Source: JAHEJE01 sp965216335
GTDB taxonomy: Bacteria > Pseudomonadota > Alphaproteobacteria > Rhizobiales > Aestuariivirgaceae
Assembly (NCBI GenBank): GCA_965216335.1
Contig: OZ244154.1
Span: 2,542,001-2,606,000, forward strand
Length of the DNA stretch: 64,000 bases
Reading direction: 5' to 3'
Below are positions 26,666 to 37,658 of the stretch, piece after piece; the stretch's first letter is position 1, and the number at the start of each line of letters is the position of its first letter. The notes below the pieces were generated by a model. It ran no database searches, was not told the origin of the DNA, and worked only from the letters and a program-made list of their open reading frames with translations. The position numbers and the translations under genes are program-made.

Positions 26666-27686
26666 GCCCTCAGGTCTGGAACAGTATCTTGGAGCCGGAG
26701 CGGCCGGCATCCGGGCTTTTCTGGCATTTGGTTCCGATCCGGGCGGCGCACATGATGCCGCCCGGCTGATTGTCCGCCAATTCACCGGCAGCAGCGACGA
26801 CCCGATGTCGGTGGTTCATCTCACCGAGCCGGCGCTGAAAGACGATCCCGGCCGGCTGGCAGACGAAGCCGGCGCCATCTCCATGTTCGGCGGCCCACGC
26901 GCCATTTGGCTGCGCGATCCGGGCAATGCTGCCTTGAAAGCACTGTCCTCGTTTCTCGAAGATTTGCCCGGCGATGCCCGCATCGTCGTCGAGGCCGGCA
27001 ACCTGGCAAAGTCCTCCGCGCTGCGCAAATTGTTCGAAACCGCCAAGGCGGCAGCAACCGTGCCCTGCTACGCCGACACAGTGCACGACCTGCATGAGCT
27101 TGCCGCTTCCGTTCTGTCCCGGGCGGGCCTGAGGATATCGACCGAGGCCCGCGTTCTTCTGGTCTCGCTGCTTGGCAACGACCGGGCGTTGTCACGTTCC
27201 GAATTGGACAAGCTGGCGCTTTACTGCCACGGCAGGGATGCCGTCGAGGTTGAGGACATCATCGCCATATGCGGCGATGCCGCGGCACAGTCGACCGACA
27301 GCCTGACCGACGCCGCCTTTGAGGGCGATGCAGCCGCCGCCAGCAGGCAGTTCGCCATGCTGATCGAGGGGTCTGCCTCCACATCCGGCCTGCTCACCGC
27401 CCTGGCCCGCCACATCACCATGTTGGAAGCCCTTCGCCTGTCCATCGATGGCGGAAAACCGGCAGATACCGCCGTCAAGGGCGCCAGGCCGCCGGTGTTC
27501 TTCAAGCGCCAGCCGTCGGTCACCCGTCAGTTGCGGCTGTGGAGCCTGCCGAGCCTGCAGCGCGCCCGCAAGACGATCTTCGACACAACTTTGCGCTGCC
27601 GCGAAATGCCCGCTCTCGAGATCGAACTCACCGAACGCTGCATCTTGAGCCTCGCCCGCAACAGCCAGGCCGCACGCCAGGCGTAA
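26652..27686 (+). CDS. holA: DNA polymerase III delta subunit
   Basis: The clamp-loader wrench that opens the beta clamp. About 344 residues from the ATG at 26652 (MAVIKPSGLEQYLG), which overlaps the end of lptE. The N-terminal RecA-like part has AFLAFGSDPGGAHDAARLIV and AISMFGGPRAIWLRD, and the rest resembles the C-terminal collar domain of HolA. The frame is open further upstream, but inside lptE. It ends nine bases from convergent parB. Confidence 0.92.
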   Translation: MAVIKPSGLEQYLGAGAAGIRAFLAFGSDPGGAHDAARLIVRQFTGSSDDPMSVVHLTEPALKDDPGRLADEAGAISMFGGPRAIWLRDPGNAALKALSSFLEDLPGDARIVVEAGNLAKSSALRKLFETAKAAATVPCYADTVHDLHELAASVLSRAGLRISTEARVLLVSLLGNDRALSRSELDKLALYCHGRDAVEVEDIIAICGDAAAQSTDSLTDAAFEGDAAAASRQFAMLIEGSASTSGLLTALARHITMLEALRLSIDGGKPADTAVKGARPPVFFKRQPSVTRQLRLWSLPSLQRARKTIFDTTLRCREMPALEIELTERCILSLARNSQAARQA

Positions 27687-27695
27687 TACGCACCG

Positions 27696-28574
27696 TCAGT
27701 TCAGCCGGCACAGACGCGAGCAGATATCATCGAGTTGCTCAAGTGAACTGTACTTGATGACCATCTTGCCACGCCCTTTACCGGTATCGGCAATCTCGAC
27801 ATGCATACCGGTCGCCTCAGACAGACTACGCTCCAGTGCAGTGATATCGGCGGATTTCGTCTTGTCTTGTGAGCCTCGTTTGACACCGCCGCCTCCTGCC
27901 TGCGAATCGCGGTGCAACTGCTCGGCTTCCCGGACATTCAATCCCAGCTCGATGATCTTGTCCGCCAGCTCGCCCGGCGCATCCGAAGCAACGAGTGCGC
28001 GGGCGTGACCGGCTGTCAAGAGGCCGTTCTCGATATGCGCACGCACACTGTCCGGCAGGCTGAGCAAGCGCAGCGAATTTGCGACATGCGAGCGGCTCTT
28101 GCCAACCGCTTCGGCCAACTGCTGCTGGGTATGGCCGAACTGCTCGATCAGTTGCGAGTAGCCGCGCGCTTCTTCCAGCGGATTGAGATCCGTGCGCTGA
28201 ACATTCTCGATCAGCGCCACTTCCAGCGCCTCGCCATCGTCGAGTTCGCGGATCAGCACCGGCACATCATGTACGCCGGCCCGCTGTGCCGCCCGCCAGC
28301 GCCGCTCACCAGCCACAATCTCATGGCCGCGGCCATCGCCCGACGGGCGCACGACGATCGGCTGCAGCAAACCCTTTTCCTTGATCGACCGGGCCAGGTC
28401 GTTGAGATCATCATCCTCGAACACCTTGCGCGGGTTGTTCGGATTGGCCTTCATCGTCTCAATTGGCATATGCCGCAGGTGCCGCGCATCCTGAACGACG
28501 CTTTCCTCCGAAACGTCATCGCCGATAAGGGCGGCCAGCCCTTTGCCCAGTCGTTGCTTGGGTTGTGCGCTCAT
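27696..28574 (-). CDS. parB: Chromosome partitioning protein ParB
   Basis: Binds parS and spreads along nearby DNA as a CTP-dependent clamp. 292 residues from the ATG at 28574 (MSAQPKQRLGKGLAALIGDD). The N-terminal CTP domain has the PNNPRKVF and VAGERRWRAAQRAG boxes; the central helix-turn-helix, QLAEAVGKSRSHVANSLRLL, reads parS; the C-terminal dimerisation domain follows a linker. It lies directly downstream of parA. Two parS sites occur in the same cluster. Confidence 0.97.
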   Translation of the reverse strand: MSAQPKQRLGKGLAALIGDDVSEESVVQDARHLRHMPIETMKANPNNPRKVFEDDDLNDLARSIKEKGLLQPIVVRPSGDGRGHEIVAGERRWRAAQRAGVHDVPVLIRELDDGEALEVALIENVQRTDLNPLEEARGYSQLIEQFGHTQQQLAEAVGKSRSHVANSLRLLSLPDSVRAHIENGLLTAGHARALVASDAPGELADKIIELGLNVREAEQLHRDSQAGGGGVKRGSQDKTKSADITALERSLSEATGMHVEIADTGKGRGKMVIKYSSLEQLDDICSRLCRLN

Positions 28575-28640
28575 GTTGGTCTTTCCCGATGTTTGCAGCG
28601 CTCGTGAGCGCCGAAGGTCATAGCAATGCAAGAGTTTCGA

Positions 28641-29474
28641 TTACGCAGCACGCAAATCCTGTTCACGCTGGATGATTTCCGACGCCAGCCGGATGTAGGC
28701 CTGGCTGCCGGCACAGCGGTTATCGTAAAGCAGCACCGGCTTGCCATGCGATGGCGCCTCGGACACCCGCACATTTCTCGGGATCACTGTCTGATACACC
28801 TTGTCGCCCAGCACATCGCGAACATCCTTGGCCACCTGCCCCGACAACGAGTTGCGCTGGTCATACATCGTCAGCACCACGCCCTGGATGGCCAGTTTGC
28901 TGTTCAGGCTGCCGCGCACCCGCTCAACCGTCTTTAAAAGCTGGCTGAGACCTTCCAGCGCAAAGAACTCACACTGCAGCGGCACCAGAACCGCATCGGC
29001 TACGCTCAGCGCATTGATCGTCAGCAGGTTGAGCGACGGCGGGCAGTCGAGCAGGATATAACTGTACTGGCGCTGCGGCGAACCGCTCTGGCGCATGCGC
29101 TTGACCGCATCGGCCAGCCGGTAGGTCTTGCGGTCGAATTCAGCCAACTCCAGTTCCGCCCCGAGCAAGTCCAGCGTCGATGGCGCACAATCGAGCCGCG
29201 GAATGCCGGAGCTCAGGATGATGTCATCCAGTTCCGCTTCGCCGATCAACATATGATAGGTCGACCGGCGCCCGCCTTCGCGCGCTATGCCCAGCCCCGT
29301 GCTTGCGTTACCCTGCGGGTCGAGATCGATCACCAGAACCGTTTCGCCGACAGCAGCCAGGGCGGTGCCCAGATTGATCGCCGTCGTCGTCTTGCCGACC
29401 CCGCCTTTCTGGTTGGCAACCGCCAGAATGCGCGGGCCCGCCGGCATGGCCGAATAGTCATAGGCGTGCGACAC
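28641..29474 (-). CDS. parA: Chromosome partitioning ATPase ParA (Soj)
   Basis: Deviant Walker ATPase that drives origin segregation with ParB. 277 residues, with the P-loop KGGVGKTT at about 23-30, switch I and the DLDPQGNASTGLGI and LLDCPPSLNLLTINAL boxes. Its start overlaps the end of rsmG by 17 bases and parB follows after 66 bases, so rsmG-parA-parB are likely one transcript. Confidence 0.97.
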   Translation of the reverse strand: MSHAYDYSAMPAGPRILAVANQKGGVGKTTTAINLGTALAAVGETVLVIDLDPQGNASTGLGIAREGGRRSTYHMLIGEAELDDIILSSGIPRLDCAPSTLDLLGAELELAEFDRKTYRLADAVKRMRQSGSPQRQYSYILLDCPPSLNLLTINALSVADAVLVPLQCEFFALEGLSQLLKTVERVRGSLNSKLAIQGVVLTMYDQRNSLSGQVAKDVRDVLGDKVYQTVIPRNVRVSEAPSHGKPVLLYDNRCAGSQAYIRLASEIIQREQDLRAA

Positions 29475-30120
29475 GTTCGATCTCCTTGATTTCGAGGATA
29501 CAGCCCCGGGAATCAGTTTCGCTGGGGTGCTTTTCGAAGTCGATTCTCCAATATTTTGTGGCTTCGGTCAATTCACTGTCCACATCTTGCCCCTTGTGGA
29601 ACAACCCGATCGCACCTTTTTTTAACAGCGGTTCGCTCAGTTCCAGCAACCGGCAGAGCGGTGCGACGGCTCGTGCACACACGACGTCCGCCCCAGCGAC
29701 TGGGTCCCTTCGGCAAGCCGTCTCAAACCTCTCCAGATGAACGCTGGCCGCCGCCCCGGTCTGCCGCAACACCTCGCGCAGAAAGGCCGCCTTCTTGCCA
29801 TTGCTCTCGACCAGGTGGACATGCCGGCCGCTGTCACAAAGCATGATCGCAAGGACGACACCTGGGACCCCGCTGCCGCTGCCGATATCTGCTATTGTCC
29901 GACAGCTTTGCGGCAGCAGCCGCAAGAGCTGCAGGCCGTCCGCAATGTGCCTCACCCACAGCGCATCGAGCGTCGACGGCGCCACCAGGTTGATTCGCTT
30001 CTGCCACGTCCGCAACAGGCCGGCGTAGATCTTCAGCCTGTCCAATGATTCACGTGAAACATTGAATTGCACGGCAACATGATTCGCATCGCTGTTGCGG
30101 TGAAACCGGACTGCTCTCAT
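29458..30120 (-). CDS. rsmG: 16S rRNA m7G527 methyltransferase RsmG
   Basis: SAM-dependent N7 methylation of G527 in 16S rRNA. 220 residues with the SAM motif IADIGSGSGVPGVVLAIML, the linker FNVSRESLDRLKIYAGLL and NLVAPSTLDALWVRHIADGL, conserved in RsmG (GidB). It begins inside the stop of mnmG (shared four bases). A parS site lies inside its 5' coding region. Confidence 0.96.
   Translation of the reverse strand: MRAVRFHRNSDANHVAVQFNVSRESLDRLKIYAGLLRTWQKRINLVAPSTLDALWVRHIADGLQLLRLLPQSCRTIADIGSGSGVPGVVLAIMLCDSGRHVHLVESNGKKAAFLREVLRQTGAAASVHLERFETACRRDPVAGADVVCARAVAPLCRLLELSEPLLKKGAIGLFHKGQDVDSELTEATKYWRIDFEKHPSETDSRGCILEIKEIERVARL
30046..30061. promoter_or_regulatory. parS site 1 (within rsmG)
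   Basis: TGATTCACGTGAAACA matches the consensus TGTTTCACGTGAAACA at 15 of 16 positions. It lies in the rsmG coding sequence, about 1.5 kb from parB, where chromosomal parS sites are commonly placed. Confidence 0.88.
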
Positions 30121-31979
30121 GCTGAACGTTTCATCCGGCCATTGCGGATATGAGCAAGAAGCAACGCAATGGCCGCCGGCGTCATGCCATCGATGCGGGC
30201 CGCCTGCCCGATGGTTGCCGGACGCACCTGAGACAGCTTCGCGCGCACCTCGTTGGACAACCCGGAAATATCCTCAAACGACAGCCACGCCGGTATGGCG
30301 AGCGCCTCGTCCCTGCGGTAGGCATCTATGTCGGCCTGCTGGCGATCGAGATAACCGGCATAGACCCCATCGATCTCCAGCTGCTCCCGGGCATGAACCG
30401 GCAACGCGTTGAGCTCGGGCCATACCCGACCCAGCACGTCCAGATCGATGCCCGGAAAACCAAGCAGTTCAACGAGACTGCGCCGCCGTCCATCCTGGTT
30501 GATCTTGATTCCATGTTTGGCTGCCGCACTGGGCGTTAGTGAAAGTCCGGCCGCCATCTCGCGAGCTCGTTCCAGATCACCGGCCTTGGCCGCAAAAGCC
30601 CGCTCGCGCTCACCGCCGACCACACCGGCTGCGACACCCAGCGGTGTCAGGCGCTGGTCCGCATTGTCGGCCCGCAGCATCAGTCGGTACTCGGCCCGCG
30701 AGGTAAACATCCGGTACGGCTCGCTTACGCCACGCGTCACCAGGTCGTCGATCATTACCCCGATATAGGCCTGTGACCGGTCGAGATGAAACGCCTCGCA
30801 CTGCCCCGCCCGGCGCGCCGCGTTAAGGCCGGCCATCAACCCCTGCGCGGCAGCTTCCTCATACCCGGTCGTACCATTGATCTGGCCCGCCAGATAAAGC
30901 CCCGGCAGCCGACGCGTCTGCAAAGTGGCCTTCAATTCTCGCGGATCGACATAGTCATACTCGATCGCATATCCGGGCTGCAGAATCTCGGCTCGTTCCA
31001 GTCCGGCAATCGTGCGAATGAAATCGCACTGCACGTCTTCCGGCAGCGAAGTCGATATGCCGTTCGGATAGACCGTGTGATCGTCCAGGCCTTCCGGCTC
31101 AAGAAATATCTGATGCGACTGACGCTCATTGAACCGAACGATCTTGTCCTCGATCGACGGGCAGTAGCGCGGCCCTGTGCTTTCGATCTGCCCGGAATAG
31201 ATTGCCGAACGGCTGAGGTTGCCGGCAATGATCTCATGGGTCGCCGCGTTGGTGTGAGTAATGTGACAGGCGATCTGCGGCGTGGTGATCTTCTCGTTGA
31301 GAAACGAGAACGGCACCGGCGGATCATCGCCGGGCTGTTCCTGCAGCCGCTCCCAGGCAATGCTGCGGCCATCGAGCCGCGCCGGGGTGCCGGTCTTCAG
31401 GCGGCCAAGTGCAAAGCCCGCCCGCTCAAGCGTATCGCTCAGTCCAATCGCAGGCGCCTCGCCTGCCCGGCCGGCCGGAATGCGCCGCTCGCCGATATGG
31501 ATCAGCCCGCGCAGAAACGTGCCCGTTGTCAGCACCACCGCTGCCCCTGTGAGTTTCCGTCCGTACTGGCAAACAACACCGGTCACCCGGTCGTCCTCCA
31601 TCAACAGATCCTCGACAGCGGCTTCGATCACCGTCAGCCCGGCCACCGCCGAAATCGCCGCCTGCATGGCCTGGCGATACAGCTTGCGGTCAGCCTGTGC
31701 CCTCGGCCCGCGCACCGCCGGACCCTTGGACCGGTTCAACATGCGAAATTGAATACCAGCCACATCGGCAACGCGGCCCATCAGGCCATCCAGGGCATCG
31801 ATCTCGCGAACCAGATGTCCCTTGCCGAGCCCGCCAATGGCCGGGTTACAGGACATCTCGCCGATGGTCGCAAAGCTGTGCGTCACAAGCACGGTACGCG
31901 CGCCGAACCGCGCCGCCGCCGCCGCCGCTTCACAGCCCGCATGCCCGCCACCGATTACGATGACATCGAAATCCGTCAT
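30117..31979 (-). CDS. mnmG: tRNA uridine-34 carboxymethylaminomethyl-modification enzyme MnmG
   Basis: FAD protein that works with MnmE to put the cmnm5 group on wobble uridine of tRNAs. 620 residues, normal length. FAD site VIVIGGGHAGCEAAAAAARF near the start, EMSCNPAIGGLGKGHLVREI, and the family's C-terminal helical domain that binds MnmE. It lies directly between mnmE (upstream on this strand) and rsmG; a palindromic element and parS site separate it from mnmE. Confidence 0.98.
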   Translation of the reverse strand: MTDFDVIVIGGGHAGCEAAAAAARFGARTVLVTHSFATIGEMSCNPAIGGLGKGHLVREIDALDGLMGRVADVAGIQFRMLNRSKGPAVRGPRAQADRKLYRQAMQAAISAVAGLTVIEAAVEDLLMEDDRVTGVVCQYGRKLTGAAVVLTTGTFLRGLIHIGERRIPAGRAGEAPAIGLSDTLERAGFALGRLKTGTPARLDGRSIAWERLQEQPGDDPPVPFSFLNEKITTPQIACHITHTNAATHEIIAGNLSRSAIYSGQIESTGPRYCPSIEDKIVRFNERQSHQIFLEPEGLDDHTVYPNGISTSLPEDVQCDFIRTIAGLERAEILQPGYAIEYDYVDPRELKATLQTRRLPGLYLAGQINGTTGYEEAAAQGLMAGLNAARRAGQCEAFHLDRSQAYIGVMIDDLVTRGVSEPYRMFTSRAEYRLMLRADNADQRLTPLGVAAGVVGGERERAFAAKAGDLERAREMAAGLSLTPSAAAKHGIKINQDGRRRSLVELLGFPGIDLDVLGRVWPELNALPVHAREQLEIDGVYAGYLDRQQADIDAYRRDEALAIPAWLSFEDISGLSNEVRAKLSQVRPATIGQAARIDGMTPAAIALLLAHIRNGRMKRSA

Positions 31980-32004
31980 AACGACTCAGCCGTATCCTGT
32001 TGTT

Positions 32005-32105
32005 AGAGCACTTTTCGATAGTATAGGATCGCGCCCGCGCACCACGCCTGCCATATGAGCGAATTTGGCTCCATCAAGTGATCCTATACTATCGAAACGT
32101 GCTCT
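32005..32105. mobile_element. 101-bp palindromic element with 26-bp terminal inverted repeats
   Basis: AGAGCACTTTTCGATAGTAT continuing to AGGATC (32005-32030) is repeated in inverted form at 32080-32105 with one mismatch in 26. The interior is 49 bases with no open frame. It lies between mnmG and mnmE, and its arms are flanked by T and A so the ends read TTAGAGCA / TGCTCTGA. A hairpin with this stem would be very stable and could shape the mnmE-mnmG transcript. Confidence 0.8.
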
Positions 32106-32161
32106 GATTCGCCGTTGTTTACCGGCTTGCACACATATCGTCAAAGCCTACTCGCCCGTCA

Positions 32162-32177
32162 CGTTTCACGTGAAACA
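32162..32177. promoter_or_regulatory. parS site 2 (mnmG-mnmE gap)
   Basis: CGTTTCACGTGAAACA, containing the perfect 14-bp palindrome GTTTCACGTGAAAC, matches the parS consensus at 15 of 16 positions. It is about 2.1 kb from site 1 and between mnmG and mnmE. Confidence 0.94.
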
Positions 32178-32202
32178 GATTCAGCCTATGCGCGTAACCG
32201 CG

Positions 32203-33516
32203 TCATTTGCCGATACAAAAGTCCCGGAAGATGACATCGAGCAGGTCCTCCACATCAACCTTGCCGATCAGCCGTTCCAGCGCCCGCACCGCCAGGCGCA
32301 GGCTTTCCGCTGTCAACTCCAGCGGTTTGTCCCGGTTTTCCGCAGCCTGCCCAAGATGCGACAAGCAAGCCTCCAACGCATCCACATGGCGTTGCCGGGT
32401 CACCAGTGCGGGCTCTGCACGCACAAATGCTGCTTCAACGCGCGCCGTCAACAGTGCAACGAGCGCGTCAAGCCCCTCACCGGTCCTGGCAGAAACCGCC
32501 AGGTCCACAGACGGCCCGCTGAGGCTGCTCGGCAAATCGCACTTGTTGACAATTCGTAACGCATCCGAATCAACCCCGGCGCCGGCTCCGTTTGCCTGTA
32601 CATCCGGCGCGTCGACCCAAACGACGATATCGGCATCCAAGACCTGTGCCCGGCTGCGCGCCATACCCATCTGCTCGAGAGCATCGGCCGTTTCATCGCG
32701 TAGTCCGGCCGTGTCGACCAGCACAACCGGGATACCCGCAAGCTCCAGGTGCACCTCAATGGCATCCCGTGTGGTTCCCGGTACCTCGGAAACAATCGCC
32801 GCATCGCGTTCAGCAATCCGGTTGAGCAGGCTGGACTTGCCGGCGTTCGGAGGGCCTGCCAGCACCACCCGCACACCATTGCGCACCGCCTCGCCCCGCC
32901 GCCCGGAGCCAAGTTCGCGCGCGATGGATTTGTGTACCTCGCCAAGTGCCTCATCCGCCTGCGCCACGGCAGCCGCCTCAACACCTTCTTCATCGCTGAA
33001 ATCAATCGCCGCTTCCAGGTTGGCCAACACCCGGATGAGGTCCTGCCGCCAGCCCGCAAAAACCTCACTGGCGCCGCCGCTCTTGTGAAACCATGCCTGC
33101 CGGCGCTGCGTCTCGCTCTGCGCCGCAATCAAGTCGGCGAGCCCTTCCACCTCCATCAGATCGAGCTTGCCGTTCTCGAAAGCCCGACGGGTGAACTCGC
33201 CCGGCTGCGCCATGCAGCATCCGTCGGTCCGCGCCAGCACATCAAGAACGATCCGCACCACGGCGTGCGATCCGTGCACATGCAGTTCCGCACTGTCCTC
33301 CCCGGTAAAGCTTGCCGGGCCCGGCATCCATAGAACAATTGCTTCATCCAGCACGGTCCCGTTCGTCGGATCCCGCAGCACCCGCAGCGCCACCTGCCGT
33401 GGCTCTGGACATTTCCCGGCGACTTTCTCAATGACCATGCGCGCCCGCGCGCCTGATATCCGGATCACCGACACCGCCGCCAATCCGCCACCGGACGCCA
33501 AAGCGAAAATTGTCAT
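32203..33516 (-). CDS. mnmE: tRNA modification GTPase MnmE
   Basis: K-loop GTPase partner of MnmG in wobble-uridine modification. About 437 residues from MTIFALASGG (33516; upstream codons to 33549 look non-conserved). N-terminal tetrahydrofolate-binding domain with ALRVLRDP and PGEFTRRAFENGKLDL, then the G domain with G1 GPPNAGKSSLLNR (221-233), G2 SEVPGTTRD and G3 DTAGLRD (268-274), and the invariant C-terminal FCIGK. It heads the mnmE-mnmG-rsmG-parA-parB series. Confidence 0.97.
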   Translation of the reverse strand: MTIFALASGGGLAAVSVIRISGARARMVIEKVAGKCPEPRQVALRVLRDPTNGTVLDEAIVLWMPGPASFTGEDSAELHVHGSHAVVRIVLDVLARTDGCCMAQPGEFTRRAFENGKLDLMEVEGLADLIAAQSETQRRQAWFHKSGGASEVFAGWRQDLIRVLANLEAAIDFSDEEGVEAAAVAQADEALGEVHKSIARELGSGRRGEAVRNGVRVVLAGPPNAGKSSLLNRIAERDAAIVSEVPGTTRDAIEVHLELAGIPVVLVDTAGLRDETADALEQMGMARSRAQVLDADIVVWVDAPDVQANGAGAGVDSDALRIVNKCDLPSSLSGPSVDLAVSARTGEGLDALVALLTARVEAAFVRAEPALVTRQRHVDALEACLSHLGQAAENRDKPLELTAESLRLAVRALERLIGKVDVEDLLDVIFRDFCIGK

Positions 33517-33600
33517 ACCATTAGCCATACCGTGCCTTGCGCAACGCATTCATGATAACAAGGGTCGTATCGCAGCCGAATCAATCCCCTGACAGGCCCC

Positions 33601-35616
<2,016 letters not shown>

Positions 35617-35689
35617 TGTCAGACAAAAAGCGCCGCTGGCACCACGCCAGAGGACAACCGCTGTCCTCACCACAAGACACAACAGTCAG

Positions 35690-35718
35690 AAAAAAGACCC
35701 ACCGGGGCCTGCGGCCCC
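35690..35718 (-). terminator. Rho-independent terminator of rho
   Basis: On the minus strand GGGGCC-GCA-GGCCCC (35704-35718) begins at the base after the rho stop and is followed by GGTGGGTCTTTTTTC. The U-tract is separated from the stem by seven bases, so its strength may be modest. Confidence 0.65.
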
Positions 35719-36999
35719 CTAAGCGTTCATGTTGTCGAAGAAGTCGCTGTTGGTCTTCGTCTGGCGCAGCTTGTCGAGTAGAAACTCGATCGCATCGACG
35801 GTTCCCATCGGATTGAGGATACGGCGCAGAACGAAGGTTTTCTTCAGCTCCACCGGCGCAACCAGCAGCTCCTCCTTGCGGGTTCCCGAGCGCAAGATAT
35901 CGATCGACGGGAACACCCGCTTGTCGGCGACCTTGCGGTCGAGGATGATTTCAGAGTTGCCGGTACCCTTGAACTCCTCGAAGATCACCTCGTCCATCCG
36001 GCTGCCGGTCTCGATAAGCGCTGTCGCGATAATCGTCAGAGACCCGCCTTCTTCAATGTTTCTCGCCGCACCGAAAAACCGCTTCGGTCTCTGCAGGGCA
36101 TTGGCATCGACACCGCCGGTTAAAACCTTGCCGGATGATGGCACCACGGTGTTATAGGCGCGGCCCAGGCGTGTAATCGAGTCCAGCAGGATCACCACAT
36201 CGCGGCCGTGCTCGACCAGCCGCTTGGCCTTTTCGATTACCATCTCAGCGACCTGCACGTGACGCACCGCCGGCTCATCGAAGGTCGAGCTGATCACCTC
36301 GCCGCGCACCGAGCGCTGCATATCGGTCACTTCCTCGGGCCGCTCGTCGATCAACAGGACGATCAGATAACATTCCGGGTGATTGCCAGTGATCGAGTGT
36401 GCGATATTCTGCAGCAGAACGGTCTTGCCGGTTCGTGGCGGCGCCACGATCAGACCGCGTTGGCCCTTGCCAAGGGGCGCCACCAGATCGATCACCCGAG
36501 CCGAATAATCCTTCTTTGTCGGATCGTCGAGCTCCATCTCCAGACGTTCGTCGGGATAAAGCGGTGTAAGGTTGTCGAAATTGATCTTATGACGCGCCGC
36601 CTCAGGATCGGCAAAGTTGATCGTGTTGACCTTGAGCAGCGCGAAATACCGCTCCCCGTCCTTGGGTCCGCGGATTTCACCCTCGACCGTATCTCCGGTG
36701 CGCAGGTTGAACCGCCTGATCTGGCTCGGACTGACATAGATATCGTCAGGACCGGCGAGATAATTGGCATCCGGCGACCGCAGAAAACCAAACCCGTCCT
36801 GCAGCACTTCCACCACGCCCTCGCCGATAATATCGACATCGCGCGACGCCAGGCTCTTCAAGATGGCGAACATCAGTTCCTGTTTGCGCAACGCGCTGGC
36901 ATTTTCCACCTCGAGCTCTTCGGCGATCGTCAGCAGCTCGCCAGGCGACTTCACCTTGAGATCGTGGAGCTTGATCTCTTTCAGTTCGGAAATGTTCAT
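35719..36999 (-). CDS. rho: Transcription termination factor Rho
   Basis: Hexameric RNA-dependent ATPase that ends transcription. 426 residues from MNISELKEIKLHDLKVK (36999); the longer open frame upstream is leader. RNA-binding cold-shock domain with GFGFLRSPDANYL, then the ATPase with P-loop APPRTGKTVLLQ, Walker B-type VVILLDSITRLGRAYN and the Q/R-loop region DANALQRPKRFFGAARN. Neighbours hemJ-hemE upstream follow the conserved origin-region order. A leader of about 230 bases before the start holds no clear structure I can support. Confidence 0.98.
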   Translation of the reverse strand: MNISELKEIKLHDLKVKSPGELLTIAEELEVENASALRKQELMFAILKSLASRDVDIIGEGVVEVLQDGFGFLRSPDANYLAGPDDIYVSPSQIRRFNLRTGDTVEGEIRGPKDGERYFALLKVNTINFADPEAARHKINFDNLTPLYPDERLEMELDDPTKKDYSARVIDLVAPLGKGQRGLIVAPPRTGKTVLLQNIAHSITGNHPECYLIVLLIDERPEEVTDMQRSVRGEVISSTFDEPAVRHVQVAEMVIEKAKRLVEHGRDVVILLDSITRLGRAYNTVVPSSGKVLTGGVDANALQRPKRFFGAARNIEEGGSLTIIATALIETGSRMDEVIFEEFKGTGNSEIILDRKVADKRVFPSIDILRSGTRKEELLVAPVELKKTFVLRRILNPMGTVDAIEFLLDKLRQTKTNSDFFDNMNA

Positions 37000-37226
37000 T
37001 TCGTATCCATGTTCAGGAAAATCGATCCGCTCGGCATATCGACAATGCAAGCTATCGTAGGACAGGTGTTCCGAGGTGACAGGGGCACCACACAGAATTC
37101 CAGGAAAGGAGATTGACGCACCGGGCTGCCTCTGCGGACAGCATGCCGGCACAGCAGCGCGAAGGCCACAATGGCCCTATCTATCAAACTTTGCCCTAAC
37201 AGAAAACAAAAGAATCATTTCGGCCA

Positions 37227-37658
37227 TCAAAAAGGTTTGAGCACCGCCAGAATCACAACGGCAATCATGATGACAGTCGGAAATTCGTTGATGATACGGA
37301 AATACCTGGCCGGCCGGTCATTGCCATCCCGCGCAAAACATTTGACCAAACTCGCCAGATACATGTGGAATCCACTGAGGACCACGACCAGCACAACCTT
37401 GATGTGAAACCAGCCGGATGCCGCGACCCAATCCCAGCCGGACAGCCAGATCAGCGCCAGACCCAGACCCCAGGAGACGATCATCGCCGGGGTCATGATC
37501 GCCTTCAGCAACCGGCGCTCCATGACCTTGAAGGTCTCGGACTTGTCCGAACCCTTCTCCGCATCGCTATGATAGACAAACAGCCGCGGCAGATAAAGCA
37601 GCCCGGCCATCCATGACATCACCGCGATAAGATGAAATGCCTTCAGCCACTCATACAC
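37227..37658 (-). CDS. hemJ: Protoporphyrinogen oxidase HemJ
   Basis: Oxygen-independent oxidation of protoporphyrinogen IX to protoporphyrin IX in the inner membrane. 143 residues with about four membrane spans. MYEWLKAFHLIAVMSWMAGL holds the conserved histidine at 9, LGLALIWLSGWDWVA the second span and GWFHIKVVLVVVLSGFHMYL the third with further histidines, matching HemJ (UPF0093). It overlaps the end of hemE by eight bases, so the two haem genes are coupled. Confidence 0.93.
   Translation of the reverse strand: MYEWLKAFHLIAVMSWMAGLLYLPRLFVYHSDAEKGSDKSETFKVMERRLLKAIMTPAMIVSWGLGLALIWLSGWDWVAASGWFHIKVVLVVVLSGFHMYLASLVKCFARDGNDRPARYFRIINEFPTVIMIAVVILAVLKPF

Noticed and set aside
30786..32006. 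A 406-codon open frame opposite mnmG
   Set aside because: mnmG is unambiguous across its full length; the antisense frame is a shadow.
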